From Pachyseris speciosa (lineage: Eukaryota > Cnidaria > Anthozoa > Scleractinia > Pachyseridae), in contig JAEMWC010000357.1 of assembly GCA_016490735.1 (NCBI GenBank), positions 302,501 through 366,500 on the forward strand: a DNA stretch of 64,000 nt, in the 5' to 3' direction. Below are positions 1-10,026 of the stretch, piece after piece (position 1 is the stretch's first letter; each line of letters opens with the position of its first letter). A model generated the notes under the pieces. It had not been told where the DNA came from. It worked only from the letters and a program-made list of their open reading frames with translations, and did no database searches. Position numbers and translations under genes: made by a program.

Positions 1-492
1 GCCGATTTGAAAGATCAATTTTTGCTCGAGATTTTTACGGCTTTTCGTGGTACCTTAATGTAGGGAAAGGCCGGAGATCGACATGTGTTGTTTGGAATGG
101 TTAGGGAGATTAAAATGCCGAGCGACTGGTTTGGATGCGTCTTTCTCATCTTTCTCAACATTACGAAGATGTTCTCGGAATCGGTCACCTAGTCGTCTTC
201 CTGTTTCGCCGATGTATCACTTTTTGCATAATGTGCAGGTTATGCAATAGACAACATTTGCGGAGGTACACGTGAAACGATCAGTGATCTTAACAAATCG
301 CTTAGGGCCCGATATTTTGTCAGTGTTTTGAATGAAAGGACAAGTTTTGCATCGCGAGCGCGCGCATTTAAAAGTGCCAGGTTGTTCAGCTGTTTTGAAT
401 ACGCTTTTAACTAGAAAGTTACCTACATTTTTCCTGGCACGTTCCACTGTATCGCGTATCGCAAAATATCGAGGCATAAACAAACCTCTCAA
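1..492 (-). pseudogene. Penelope-like retroelement, GIY-YIG endonuclease fragment
   Basis: Reading the minus strand gives a Cys-rich lead-in (RCKTCPFI ... FTCTSANVVYCITCTLCKK), followed in the same frame by YIGETGRRLGDRFREHLRNV, the GIY-YIG nuclease core found at the C-terminus of EN-positive Penelope-like elements. In the family this domain nicks target DNA to prime reverse transcription. Here it is dead: a TGA separates CKK from YIGE (about 216) and a TAA follows SLSLH (about 58-60). No reverse transcriptase is visible upstream, so this is a 5'-truncated copy whose 3' end lies beyond the left edge. The domain call is secure; the exact clade is not determined. Confidence 0.85.
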
Positions 493-1321
493 TTTACTGA
501 CCTAACGATAGCATTTAATTGAATAGGTCAGAGTCTATAGTTTTGGGAGAAGTCACAAGACTAATCCATCTGTCAGCACGCATATTTCATGCAAATAAGA
601 TCCGATCTATTTTCTCCGAAAATAGCCACAGTAAAATCACTGAGAAGTTGCTTCATACAATGTATTTCCGCTCTAGTTCATTCTGTTAATGTCATCATAA
701 AGACCTGAGCCCATCGCGCAGAGTTGCAAGCAACGGAAGCTTACCGGCTAACCATTTACTCACTTCCGGGATTATGCAGTTCCGATTGTAACTATACTTA
801 TCGTGTTTTCATCTTTGTATGACTTAAATCATTGAGTAGACTAGTACATGGGTATCTAGTTAATTGTAGTCATAATTTTCATTCAGTGGTAGTCTCTTAC
901 GGGGTAGCAAACGCTTCCTCCCCATTCTCCTAGCGGCTTCGCAGCTCGAATACTGTTAGCTACACAGGCTACTTACGGGGTTTACTTTTGCAGGACTTTG
1001 AATAAATTACTCAATCACGAACGTTGCTTGGGTTCTGTGTTAGTAACTTTTCTTTTAACCAACAGCTCATTTTCCCCTGGATGTGAATTGAACTAAAGGT
1101 ACAAAGAAAAATAAGTGAGTGCAAGAAAACAAGCGTAGAGATTGGAGAGATTGGAGAGATTGGAGACGGGGCAAAGGTAAGTTTTATATTCTGAAAACCT
1201 TACGGTACGGGTAATACGCCCGGGGTAACACATATGTAATCAGAGCTAGGCGCTTTTCTTGGTTTGACCCGATTGCGAAATGAATGAAATATGTCGCAAT
1301 TTCAATGGCTGTCCAGCCTTG
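493..1321. other. no gene seen
   Basis: Unannotated AT-rich sequence with short stop-ridden frames only. A short (GGAGAGATT)-type direct repeat lies near 1138-1165. I see no coding signal or structured repeat beyond that. Confidence 0.5.
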
Positions 1322-1329
1322 CAAAACGG

Positions 1330-2180
1330 CCCGAGGTGGGTACTCCCCTTTTTGGCCCATACGGGGGCGTGCCGCTGGATAGGGAGTATAAAAGCAAGGG
1401 CCGATACAACGTAGAATGGTTTTAAGTTTTGAAACCAGCCTTCTTCAGGTACAATGAGAATTTACATCGGAAGGGGTGTTTATATACCGGAAACACGTAA
1501 ATCTAAAATGATTGACAGTGTAAAATAAAATACTAGAAAAAAGGTCTAAAAAAGATAAACTTATAAGAAAAAATTAACTAATATGTTTCTTCGCGGATGT
1601 TAAGACCTTCAGGATCAATTGTTCTGCCTTTTGAAATTAAAAAAGCTTCCCTGGCCTTACGGATTGAGTCTCTGTTAGAAAATATAGGGTGGTTTTTGAC
1701 CCCTCTGCCCTAAATCGGGTATGTAATTTCAAGCGAGTCTGACGTGAAAAGGGTCTGGACTCGTCCTAGATATGGTGTGGTTTCAAAACAGTCCGGCGTC
1801 GACTATTTGGTAACGTATTTAGTGAAACGGAGATGTTTCCACTTGAGATTTACCGCGAAATTAGTGCTTTCACTTCTACGTGATGTACTATATTTCTGTT
1901 GTGATCAGTGGGTACGTTTCAATGGGTGGAACATCACGTGTGGTAAGTGACAATGGGCCTTTTAAATGCGAGCACAATTATCAATAAAACACTTCTGTAA
2001 AACAAGAGAGTGTAGATATACGATGTTGTCCTTTGTTCTAAACAGGGTCTTAAAATAGAGGGCGTTGTCCTACACAGGGTAGGTATTTAAGGTTATTTTT
2101 GTCCTAGACAGGGTCAGGGTTGCAAACCGCCAGCGGCACCTCTGTACCCGAACGCGGGTCAAGTATCCTCCCCCCCGGGA
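1330..2180. mobile_element. hAT-type non-autonomous element (GGGTACTCCC family)
   Basis: The segment begins CCCGAGGTGGGTACTCCC and ends GTATCCTCCCCCCCGGGA, so its ends are inverted relatives of one G-rich motif. It is flanked by a perfect 8-bp direct repeat, CAAAACGG (1322-1329 and 2181-2188). An 8-bp duplication is the hAT superfamily hallmark. The interior holds repeated phrases such as 'ctagacagggt' or 'ctacacagggt' and no transposase. A second, shorter relative lies at 14658-15065. Confidence 0.75.
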
Positions 2181-2610
2181 CAAAACGGTTATCGGAAGGG
2201 GAAGAACATTCTGTAAACTGGTTGTGCAATTATATTACAGTTAATGTCAAGAAGAGTAAATAATCGCTGTTGAACAAAGTCAACAAATCATAACTGACCA
2301 AGGGACATACTGAGACGTACGGTAACGTACCTTTTGTACCTTTTAACAGGATACTGTGAGAGGGCATCAATGCACTTTCAAGGTCCGTTATCTCCTCGTT
2401 TTAGGCTAGTGAAGGGCGTAAAACTCTAATGATCATTGTACCGTTTTTGACTGTGCAATCAGGGTAATGTGTGACAGTTGCATGACCGCCGGACTCTGTT
2501 AGGGTTTTCCCTTTGGCTCGGCTCTGACTAAAGATCAGTTGTGGAATCTAATACTCGACCCATTTATCAGTCAGAACTCGACGAACTAGTAAAAATATTC
2601 ATCGTTCACG

Positions 2611-2656
2611 GAATGGCTACCCTGGATAAATAAAGTCTTTATTATTATTATTATTA
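2611..2656 (+). repeat. 3' tail of a non-LTR retroposon, (ATT)n
   Basis: The phrase AAATAAAGTC is followed by (TTA)n at about 2640-2656. An A-rich end followed by a trinucleotide array is typical of LINE or SINE 3' ends. The body upstream is too decayed for me to place it. Confidence 0.5.
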
Positions 2657-2659
2657 ATG

Positions 2660-3805
2660 GCTAATGTGATGTGAATGTAGCATGGACATCAAAGCATAGA
2701 AAAAACGTTACCCGGAGGCTATCTTGAGGTTGGACAGTTTGTTTTTTATACCCCGTGCCAGAAACAACAGGATTACAAAATCACCTGATCGCTTTCCTGT
2801 ACACTACCACGTGCGCATGCGGATGCTCAGGTTACAAGAAGTGAACTCTTGTTCAAATCGCCGTTTACATGGAACACTGCAAATACATAAGGAACTAAAC
2901 TAATTATATTCTACGGGAAGCCGACTTCGTCAGATTTCCTAATACAGAAGAACCTTAATTTTTAAGTCACGATAAACGGCTTACCTTTGCCATACTATTT
3001 AGGGAGTCTTTTCAATTTGATCACTGTCACCTCTTATGTGTTTAAGAAGTTTGACCTTTGCGTCGCCTGTTTTGTACTAAATGCTATTAAATCAATGAAC
3101 CCTCCCGACGGTCCTTAAAGTTAATGGTCTTACTCCATCCATGGGACACGGTGAAACAGTATACGTTTAAATTATCAACAGTCCCATAATTCTATTTTAG
3201 AAGATAGCTAACGGTGCATTTTACTAAATGCACGGAAGGAAAACGAAACTGAATATTTTGTCTGGAGTCCCGAAACACAGGAAAATTGCAAGGAAACATG
3301 GAATAAATCCGGCAGCACAGCTGGAAAATATTGGGAAATTCGAAATACTAGCGGGAATGTTATTAAAAACGTTCCAAATTTTAGGAAGAACTTAAATTCA
3401 CATAAAGTATTGCTCAAGTATTTCTCAGAGTTGTGATACTTCGTAAAAAAGTCCTAAACATCTTACCCAGCTAGTTCACCATTTCTTGAGTTTTTTCGGC
3501 CAAAATCACATGAAAGTTGCAAATGTCTGGGAGGCATAGTGGGAATCTTAAATTACGAAAGGTGCATTCAGCTCTGCGGGCACTATAAATGCTAGTTATT
3601 GCTATCAATAAGAGAATCTGGACCATGCGTGTGAACCTTACTTCCGGTGCCATGTAAAGTCAATCAACTCATGTTTTCGACCAATTTTGTTTTTCTAAGG
3701 AAAGGCATTTATTCTACCAATTCTAGCTAGCGTTTTTGTGGGGTTTCCAAGAAAAAAAAGGTTTTCGATGTTTTGGCCGCGCGACAAATGGGACGAGAGT
3801 TCCAA
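2660..3805. other. no gene seen
   Basis: Short open frames on both strands have no recognisable domain or splice context. I see no structured repeat until the (TA)n tract. Confidence 0.45.

Positions 3806-3808
<3 letters not shown>

Positions 3809-3877
<69 letters not shown>
3809..3877. repeat. (TA)n microsatellite
   Basis: About 34 uninterrupted TA units. It abuts the truncated left arm of the Penelope-like element and may be its insertion target. Confidence 0.97.
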
Positions 3878-3881
<4 letters not shown>

Positions 3882-4442
3882 AATGAAAACCCAAAGTCTT
3901 TTGTTACTTTGCTTTTGCGCTACGCGTTTCACCGCTGTTGCGGCTCTTCAGGCATAGCAAAGTGTGTTTATTGACTTATTGCGTCACAGATGTAATTACA
4001 ATTATAATGGCTATTGTAATTCTAAGAGTGACAGTTCATAAACAGCAAATTAGAGACCCGCACACACGTATGCTAGGAGTCAGCAAGCATATTGATGAAT
4101 GTGCTGCGGGATTGACACCTCAGTTCACTATCTTTCCGTTTTATAAGATTCTCAGCCCCTCAGAAGGCATGAGAAAGAACAAAGAGAGGTTTTTTATTTT
4201 GAAGTATAAACCCGTTCTTAATGATTTGAAATTACGCTAATTGCTCGCGCGCGCTTAGAATTACAATAGCCATTATAATTGTAATTACATCTGTGACGCA
4301 ATAAGTCAATAAACACACTTTGCTATGCCTGAAGAGCCGCAACAGCGGTGAAACGCGTAGCGCAAAAGCAAAGTAACAAAAGACTTTGGGTTTTCATTGT
4401 TTTTAGTATCATCATTCGACACAGAAGTTTACAGTTTCTTTA
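3878..4442 (+). mobile_element. 5'-truncated Penelope-like element with inverted terminal repeats
   Basis: Arms 3878-4025 and 4255-4402 are near-perfect inverted copies of about 148 bp, and the right arm continues to about 4442. The 229-bp centre encodes a short C-terminal peptide on the plus strand (4042-4240: HTRMLGVSKHIDECA ... FFILKYKPVLNDL, then stop), which resembles the tail of GIY-YIG nucleases. Inverted partial terminal repeats around a 5'-truncated body are a known oddity of Penelope-like elements. Both outer sides are (TA)n. A third partial copy of the same terminal repeat lies at 19540-19660. The inverted repeat is certain, the family call likely. Confidence 0.7.
4318..4373 (+). 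ncRNA. hammerhead-ribozyme-like motif in the Penelope terminal repeat
   Basis: Stem I is CTTTGCT (4318-4324) with AGCAAAG (4367-4373). The core CTGAAGA (4329-4335) fits CUGANGA. Stem II is CCGC (4337-4340) with GCGG (4345-4348) and loop AACA. GAAA follows at 4350-4353, and a short stem III can form from CGC/GCG around GTA. The motif lies 3' of the coding fragment on the same strand, where Penelope-like elements are known to carry hammerheads. In this copy the U expected before the cleavage site is C (GCGC) and the first stem II pair is G-U, so it may be inactive. Confidence 0.5.
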
Positions 4443-4491
4443 TATATATATGGTGTGGAACATAACATGTGGGTTATCTTCATTTGTGATA

Positions 4492-4496
<5 letters not shown>

Positions 4497-4546
<50 letters not shown>
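4497..4546. repeat. (TA)n microsatellite
   Basis: About 24 TA units between the Penelope terminal repeat side and the hairpin that follows. Confidence 0.95.
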
Positions 4547-4550
<4 letters not shown>

Positions 4551-4665
4551 AGGTTAATTTGAGAACAGAAATCATCAACTAAGTAATTAAGTGAAAATGT
4601 GGCTCAGCCAGACATTTTCACTTAATTACTTAGTTGATGATTTCTGTTCTCAAATTAACCTTGTC
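4547..4665. repeat. perfect 54-bp hairpin
   Basis: Arms 4547-4600 and 4612-4665 are exact inverted copies beginning GACAAGGTTAATTTG. They are separated by an 11-nt loop whose own ends also pair (GGCT/AGCC). No coding capacity. Perfect arm identity suggests a recent inversion-duplication or foldback event next to the (TA)n tract. Confidence 0.9.
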
Positions 4666-4780
4666 TGTTTGTATTACTCAGAATTCGCTAATGAATCGCC
4701 ATCCAAACGGGAATAGGTTGGTGATCCTAAGTAATTAAGGCAATCAGTTGCTAATATATCCCCTCCCTACCTTACTGTAC

Positions 4781-4837
4781 TATATATATATATATATACC
4801 TTCACAGGAGATATATATATATATACCTTCACAGGAG
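4781..4837. repeat. tandem duplication of (TA)n plus CCTTCACAGGAG
   Basis: The unit '(TA)n CCTTCACAGGAG' occurs twice in a row (about 4780-4810 and 4811-4837). Confidence 0.85.
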
Positions 4838-4845
4838 TTCAGGCT

Positions 4846-5650
4846 TCAGGAGTAATCATCGTTTTATTGCGACAGTGCTGTTTGGTATGGTTCAAAATTA
4901 TATGACCACACTCATCAGGCAACTTTAACGATTTAACTTTAAATCGTTAAAGTGTGAATGATGACAGTGAGGAGTAGAATAAAGCTCTTTCACAAACGAT
5001 TGCGTGCAACCCAAGCATTTATTATTTTCTTTGTCTTCTTTTTTTGTATCTAAGTGACGAGTCAGTGACATAAGCGTCACATTATTAACTATGGACTCGT
5101 TCTTTGGAGCCATTCTGGTTATTTCTCGGAATAAGGTCTCACAGAGGAACACATGTTCTGAAAGCGGAATATTCTTCGCTTTTGGGTATTGACCTACAAG
5201 ACTGTAGGCTTTTTGCATCCCCAGACAGGCTTTCTGATCACTTATGAGGTTGCTATCACTCGGATCGCAGTGATTATATGAAGAAGGTCGATCAGAAAAT
5301 CGTTTAGTTTTTGTATCGGCAGGAATTGCTGGCTATCGCTAGCCATAACTCTGATTCTGGTCCATGACGCGCGGTAAAATATTATAAGAATATTGTTATA
5401 CCGACTGAGAAGTATAACGAGCACGTTATTTTATTATCAGCATGTTATGATACCGACACAGTGGTATAACCAAAGAGTTCAGAGAACAAGACGCGAAACG
5501 CTTCATAAATGTTTTGCTTGTTACCCGGGCTGCGCGCGTCTCGCGCGGCGCCCGGGTCTAGAACTACCGACGGTTCTTCTTTTTCGTCGTCGAGTATCAT
5601 CCACAAATGGCACTTCCGGCGTTTCTGCGCAAGCGCTAACTATTTTTAAC
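4846..5650. other. no gene seen; small hairpins
   Basis: Holds a small hairpin at about 4922-4950 (CTTTAACGATTTAA with its complement) and a GC-rich palindromic patch near 5525-5565 (CCCGGGCTGCGCGC ... GCGCGGCGCCCGGG). The minus-strand frame at 4925-5218 has a Cys/His-rich end (KCLGC, CHHSH), but I recognise no family and see no splice support. Confidence 0.4.
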
Positions 5651-5654
5651 AACA

Positions 5655-6176
5655 GTGATGCGTGTTGTCACGTATCGGAAAATGTCGATTCATCTTGTGG
5701 CTTTTGAAGTCTGAACAAACAATATGTTAAGAGAAGTGTCTATGCGAATGATTGCAAGTTCAACGGCGAGAAGAAAGCTTTTAACATGAGTAAACTTAAC
5801 TCCAGATGGACTGCCGTGTTTCCTCGTGTGTGCTTCAGTAGACTGCGAGTAGTCTCTAATTTTGGCGATGGATTGTGGGGCGGGCGAAAGACACGTGCGC
5901 GCGCGAAGTTGCGAGGAGACGCGACGCGAGGGGAGCGCCAGAAATTAGAGACTACAGACAAAGGGAATTTGACCTTTCACGGCCGAGTGATTCGGAAGTA
6001 TAAATCTCATATCAACAGCAAGAATGATACTTCTTGTCACGTATCGGAAAACGTCGATTCACCTTGTGTCTTTGAAGTCTGAACAACTAATATGTTAAGA
6101 GAAGTGTCTATACGAATGTTTGCAAGTTCAACAGCGAGAAGAAAGCTTTTAACATGACCAAAATTTAACTCCAGAT
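5655..6176 (+). repeat. direct duplication flanking the THAP transposon
   Basis: The block 5668-5823 (GTCACGTATCGGAAAA ... TCCAGATGGACTGCCGTGTT) recurs at about 6038-6176 and resumes after the transposon at 10020-10040. The first copy is an uninterrupted version of the target site, so it works as an empty-site reference. Confidence 0.85.
5849..5955. repeat. short inverted-repeat element
   Basis: GTAGTCTCTAATTT (5849-5862) is inverted at 5942-5955. Between them lies GC-rich sequence with CGCGCG runs. It sits inside the first copy of the duplicated block and is absent from the second, so it may be a separate insertion. Confidence 0.5.
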
Positions 6177-6402
6177 CATAGTTAGTAGAGGAGACTGGTT
6201 ATGAAACCCGGTGAACATCAAAGGCCGATGTCTTTGTTATGGTTTTCCCTTAGTCACGTGATCACGACCGTGCACAAGGAAAATTAACATGGCCATGCGA
6301 GTAACGTGAATGTGCAGAGACTTACGCTGTATTTCGCCGGATATTTAGCTTAGATTAGTCTCGATTCGATAAGTTTTATAGCTATATACCTCATTAGTCG
6401 TC

Positions 6403-7800
6403 ATGCCTGGAGATAACTGCGCTGTGTTTGGCTGTGGGAGTTGTAGAAGAACGAAAGGGATCGGCATTTGGAAGTTGCCCGCAGCGAAGGACGAGGCACA
6501 CAAGAAATGGCGAGACGATTGGTTGAGTGAGATCACAAAGACGCGTGAGATCGACCATGAATTTCGAAAAAGGATCAAAAACGACAAGGTGTTTACCTGC
6601 GAAAAACACTTCGACGTAGAAGATTTCGAAATATGTAAGTACGGCTACGATATACAGTAGAAATTGAAGACATGCTCTCGCTTGCCATATATGGTTTTGT
6701 TTATTTACGATTTCTGTGAAATTTTGTTGAATGTTAATTTTCATCTTTTTTTATTTTTGTTTTACTTTATTTTCAAATGCAGTTCAAACGGCGAAAATGA
6801 CGAAGAAGAAACCACGATTCGGCGCCATCCCAAGATTAAACATGCCAAGGAAAAGTCACGAGTCTGCAAAGCCTACACCAAGACCTGCTCGATCGGTTGT
6901 CAAGGAGCACGATCAACAACCCAAGGCATGTTACAAGTCGTTTGGTGAATTGTGCCAGCGAATCACTTGCTTTGAAAACCCTGAAAGGGTGGGAATTTAC
7001 AACAATATCAGACAGACTTATTCTGAAAAAGACTGTAGAACCTTTCCTTCTCCCAGAAGTAGAAATAATGATCGATGACAGTCTTGCATACACTGTGAAA
7101 GCTTTTGGTTGTTTTCTTCCTGAAGATCATCCCCTTTATGTTACTCACCGGCGTTCAGTCAGAAACATTTCAGTGTGTGAAATTGTAAGAGAGCTGGAGT
7201 GCTCTAAGCTTTGCTGTGGAGTGGAAGCCAGTGAATTAACAAGCCAGCTGTTTCATCATGTAATTCCCATAAATGAAGACCCACTTCAGGCATGCAAGCA
7301 GGGTGAGCAGTTCCCCAACAAAGGTTTCTGGAGGTCAAAGGACTGCCATCTCATGTGCGAAAAAGAAGTCGGGGAAGGTGCATGCCCACAGTGTTTGGAG
7401 TACCTGGTTTCCTCAAGAAAGACCATAAAAGCAAAAGAAAGGCGGCTCTCCAAACCTGCAAATGTCAAGGCCCCAGTATCAAAAACTGATCCAGAAAGAA
7501 TTAAACTGACATTACAAGAACAAAGACTGAAATGTGCCGAACTTGAGCGAGAGTGAAATGAAATGCGAGCGGCAATTGTCAAAACAAACATTGAAGTAGA
7601 CCATGAACTTAGCAACGACTTCACTAAAGTCCTTGATGAGGCTGACAACAAAGTCACTCCTTTTATGAGCCTTTTCTGGCAGCAACAGAAGAAACTGTTC
7701 TCCAGCAGTCGTACTGGGGTGCGATACCATCCGATGGTCATCAGGTTTTGTCTTTCACTTGCTGCTAAGTCACCTTCATGCTACGAAGAGCTTAGAAAAA
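6403..7800 (+). pseudogene. THAP-domain transposase, broken
   Basis: Exon 1 (6403-6634) encodes a C2CH THAP zinc finger: [11 protein letters not shown] at the start, the conserved Trp in KKWRDDWL, and VFTCEKHF at the end. The domain binds the element's DNA ends in P-type transposons. A donor (ATAT|GTAAGT) and an acceptor at 6782 join in phase to exon 2 (6783 on; [11 protein letters not shown]). The frame then shifts by one between about 6900 and 6950. The continuing frame (LKTLKGWEF ... RKTIKAKER) meets a TGA at 7554-7556 and resumes as NEMRAAIVK ... YHPMVIRFCLSLAAKSPSC, a stretch I associate with cnidarian THAP transposases. A possible donor lies at 7800. With one frameshift and one stop, it cannot make a full transposase. 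Confidence 0.8.
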
Positions 7801-7802
7801 GT

Positions 7803-8055
7803 AATTTTTATTGGTCATTTAAAGTGAAAATACTTGTCAAGAATAGCTTGCAGTTGTTTCATTATGATTGTGCATGTGAGAGCAAGTGGTAATTCTTAAG
7901 TGCAACTAGGAAATACAAGGAGACCATTTAGGAGAACTTTTATATTGATCATTTAAAGTGAAAATACTTGTCAAGAACAGCTTGCAGTTGTTTCATTATG
8001 ACTGTGCATGTGAGTGCAAGTGGTAATTCTTAAGTGTAACTAGGAAATTAACTAA
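7803..8055 (+). repeat. tandem duplication, about 135 bp, two copies
   Basis: The block beginning GGTCATTTAAAGTGAAAATA (7813) recurs from about 7948 with a few differences. It lies just after the THAP exon donor, inside the transposon. Confidence 0.9.
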
Positions 8056-8359
8056 CACATTAATTAAAACACTATTTTCCAGGGTTTCAGGGAAGTAGAA
8101 ATAGTTGTTTCAAAAGGGTTTAAAAGTTTGATTTTATTAGGAGCATATAAAACAAGAAATATAATCTAACTCGCTGGTAACTTGAATGAATTGAATTGCT
8201 TTACCATAGTTAGTAGTCCTCTACTGACTATGGTTTTACTAAACCTGAATCAAAGTTTAAAAAAATCCAGAGTTAACATGACATTTATTGTCCTCACTGC
8301 AAATAGTGGTACTGATCATAAGCTACTAATTAATAAATCAAAAATGTGAATTAACAGTC

Positions 8360-9897
8360 TTATTCCTGCCTTTGTTGGTCATCACCTTGACAACTTCTAC
8401 TAATTTCCTTGCGTAAAGCCCTTGCTTTGGTTTGGGTCGCCTTGATCTTGTAATGCTGAATGATATCCTTGGCAAAAGAGAATGAACGTACATGTACATA
8501 CAGACTAACAATGCCACGCAAGACATCCTTACAAACATGACTGTCCGGTTCAAGTTCTGCATCTGATACCATCAAATTGTAATAAGCAAGGATGTCACTA
8601 TCACTGGTTGCTTTGTTAGTAATGCCGGAAATATCTAATCTTTGCAAATCAGGCTTTGATGTGAATTGCCTAAAATGACATTCTGCTTTTAAAAATATTT
8701 GCTGCGCAGGCTGAGTGATTGACCAAAGTCCCCCACGGTTCAAAGCTGACACAAGTTTCTGGCTAGAGTCAGTTATGCTCTCCAGTTTCCCAGTTTTCAG
8801 TATTGCCATAGCTTGTTGGCTCTCCACTGAGTTAGTTCGGCCATGTTTTTTGTGTAAGTTGTGCAGAACATAACCTCCAAGATATTGCATCCCAGCTTTC
8901 TCCTTGTCTGACAACACAGTTTTTATATGATGACTGCTTTCGGTAGAGTGTTTTTGTTGCTTAGAGTATGCCAGCAAACAGTCAGCAACTTTGGTTGCCA
9001 GTAGTGTTGCTGCATTCCTAGAAATTCCACTGAAGAATTGGGTTGACTTTGCAGCAACCGTTGCATAATATTTGCCATAAAACTTTTTTGCATCTCCATT
9101 TCTTGTATATCCTTCATAGATTGCTTTGACAGCAGAGAATTCATTGCTGTCTTCTTGTAGCTGTTGGTATGAGTAATTGCTGAGCTCATTCCTTAAATTT
9201 TCTGCAAAAACTTTCCTTTCCTTAACATTGCGGACAGCACGATCAACTATTTCTGCAAGAACACTCGGGCTTAACTGTTGCACCTGCTGCAATCCTTCCT
9301 GTTGATTGTTGTGTTTTGCAGCCCTGTGTCTCTCATAACCTCCTTTGGTTTTGTACTTCTTTCCGCAGTCATTGCAAACATTTCTTGACGCTGAGCCTAC
9401 AAAGATATCACAAACATTACCATTGTAAAATAAATAAACTACTTAAGAGTTTAAAAATAAAAATTCGGTGGCCACTTTTTCGATCAAGAGAGTATCGTGA
9501 TGCCTGGAAGCTCTATCAATTACAAGGTTTACCACTTAGAATAATTTCGCAAATCTCTACATTCCGGAGCTTTGAGCTCCTTAGAAGCTTTTTATAAGTC
9601 TTCCTTGTTTTGTAGGAGCCCTAAAGAAGATTGCCTTTGAAGAAACGGCAATATATAAGCATAGTTTTTACGCGAGCGTTTGTTTAATTTCGTTTATTTA
9701 CAGTCGTCGAGAAGCCCATCTGTGGCAAATTTAAGCTGAGAAGTGCGAAATTACAACACGAAATTGCAACTTTTTCAACTTACATTTCTAACTGCGACGG
9801 AAAATTGTTCCTGTACTTCCTCATCGTCCTCCAAAATACCCAAGATCGCTTCAAAATCTTCTCCCCATACAAACAGATCGTCTACACCATCCGCCAT
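8360..9897 (-). CDS. C2H2 zinc-finger protein of the THAP transposon
   Basis: The main exon (about 9396 down to the stop at 8360-8362) opens with one C2H2 finger, [18 protein letters not shown] then RAAKH (Cys-x2-Cys, His-x4-His). About 310 residues follow, including [19 protein letters not shown] and [17 protein letters not shown]. The Gly-Tyr-Val-x3-Leu signature resembles C-terminal parts of P/hAT-like transposases, but I cannot name the family. An acceptor lies at 9397-9398. A candidate first exon is 9897-9784 ([20 protein letters not shown]; donor AAT|GTAAGT), just inside the right end. Its phase (0) does not fit the finger frame directly, so a small exon is missing or the pairing is wrong. 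The main exon is fully open, unlike the THAP gene opposite. Confidence 0.65.
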
Positions 9898-10026
9898 CTT
9901 GAATGAACTTGTGCACGGTCAGAGTCACGTGACGGGTCTGTTCAACATCGCCGACCGCGCTATTGTTTAACCCTTTGATGTTTGCCGAGTTTCATAACCA
10001 CTCTCCTCTACTAACTATGTCCAGAT

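Larger units (their letters stand above)
6177..10019. mobile_element. THAP-encoding DNA transposon with two convergent genes
   Basis: The ends are inverted repeats of about 45 bp that begin CATAGTTAGTAGAGGAGA. They are flanked by a perfect 7-bp target duplication, TCCAGAT (6170-6176 and 10020-10026). Removing the element and one TCCAGAT regenerates the junction seen intact at 5804-5823. Inside are a plus-strand THAP gene starting 226 bp from the left end and a minus-strand C2H2 gene starting about 120 bp from the right end; they converge near 7.8-8.4 kb. A THAP domain on a transposon points to the P superfamily, which usually makes 8-bp duplications, so the 7-bp site is slightly off. No RNase-H-like catalytic core is visible, so the copy is defective or the core lies in unrecognised exons. 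Confidence 0.85.

Noticed and set aside
3695..3883. Ile/Tyr repeat proteins
   Set aside because: Translation of (TA)n on both strands.
4925..5218. Minus-strand frame with Cys/His-rich end
   Set aside because: The Cys/His spacing fits no zinc finger I know, and the frame end overlaps a small hairpin.
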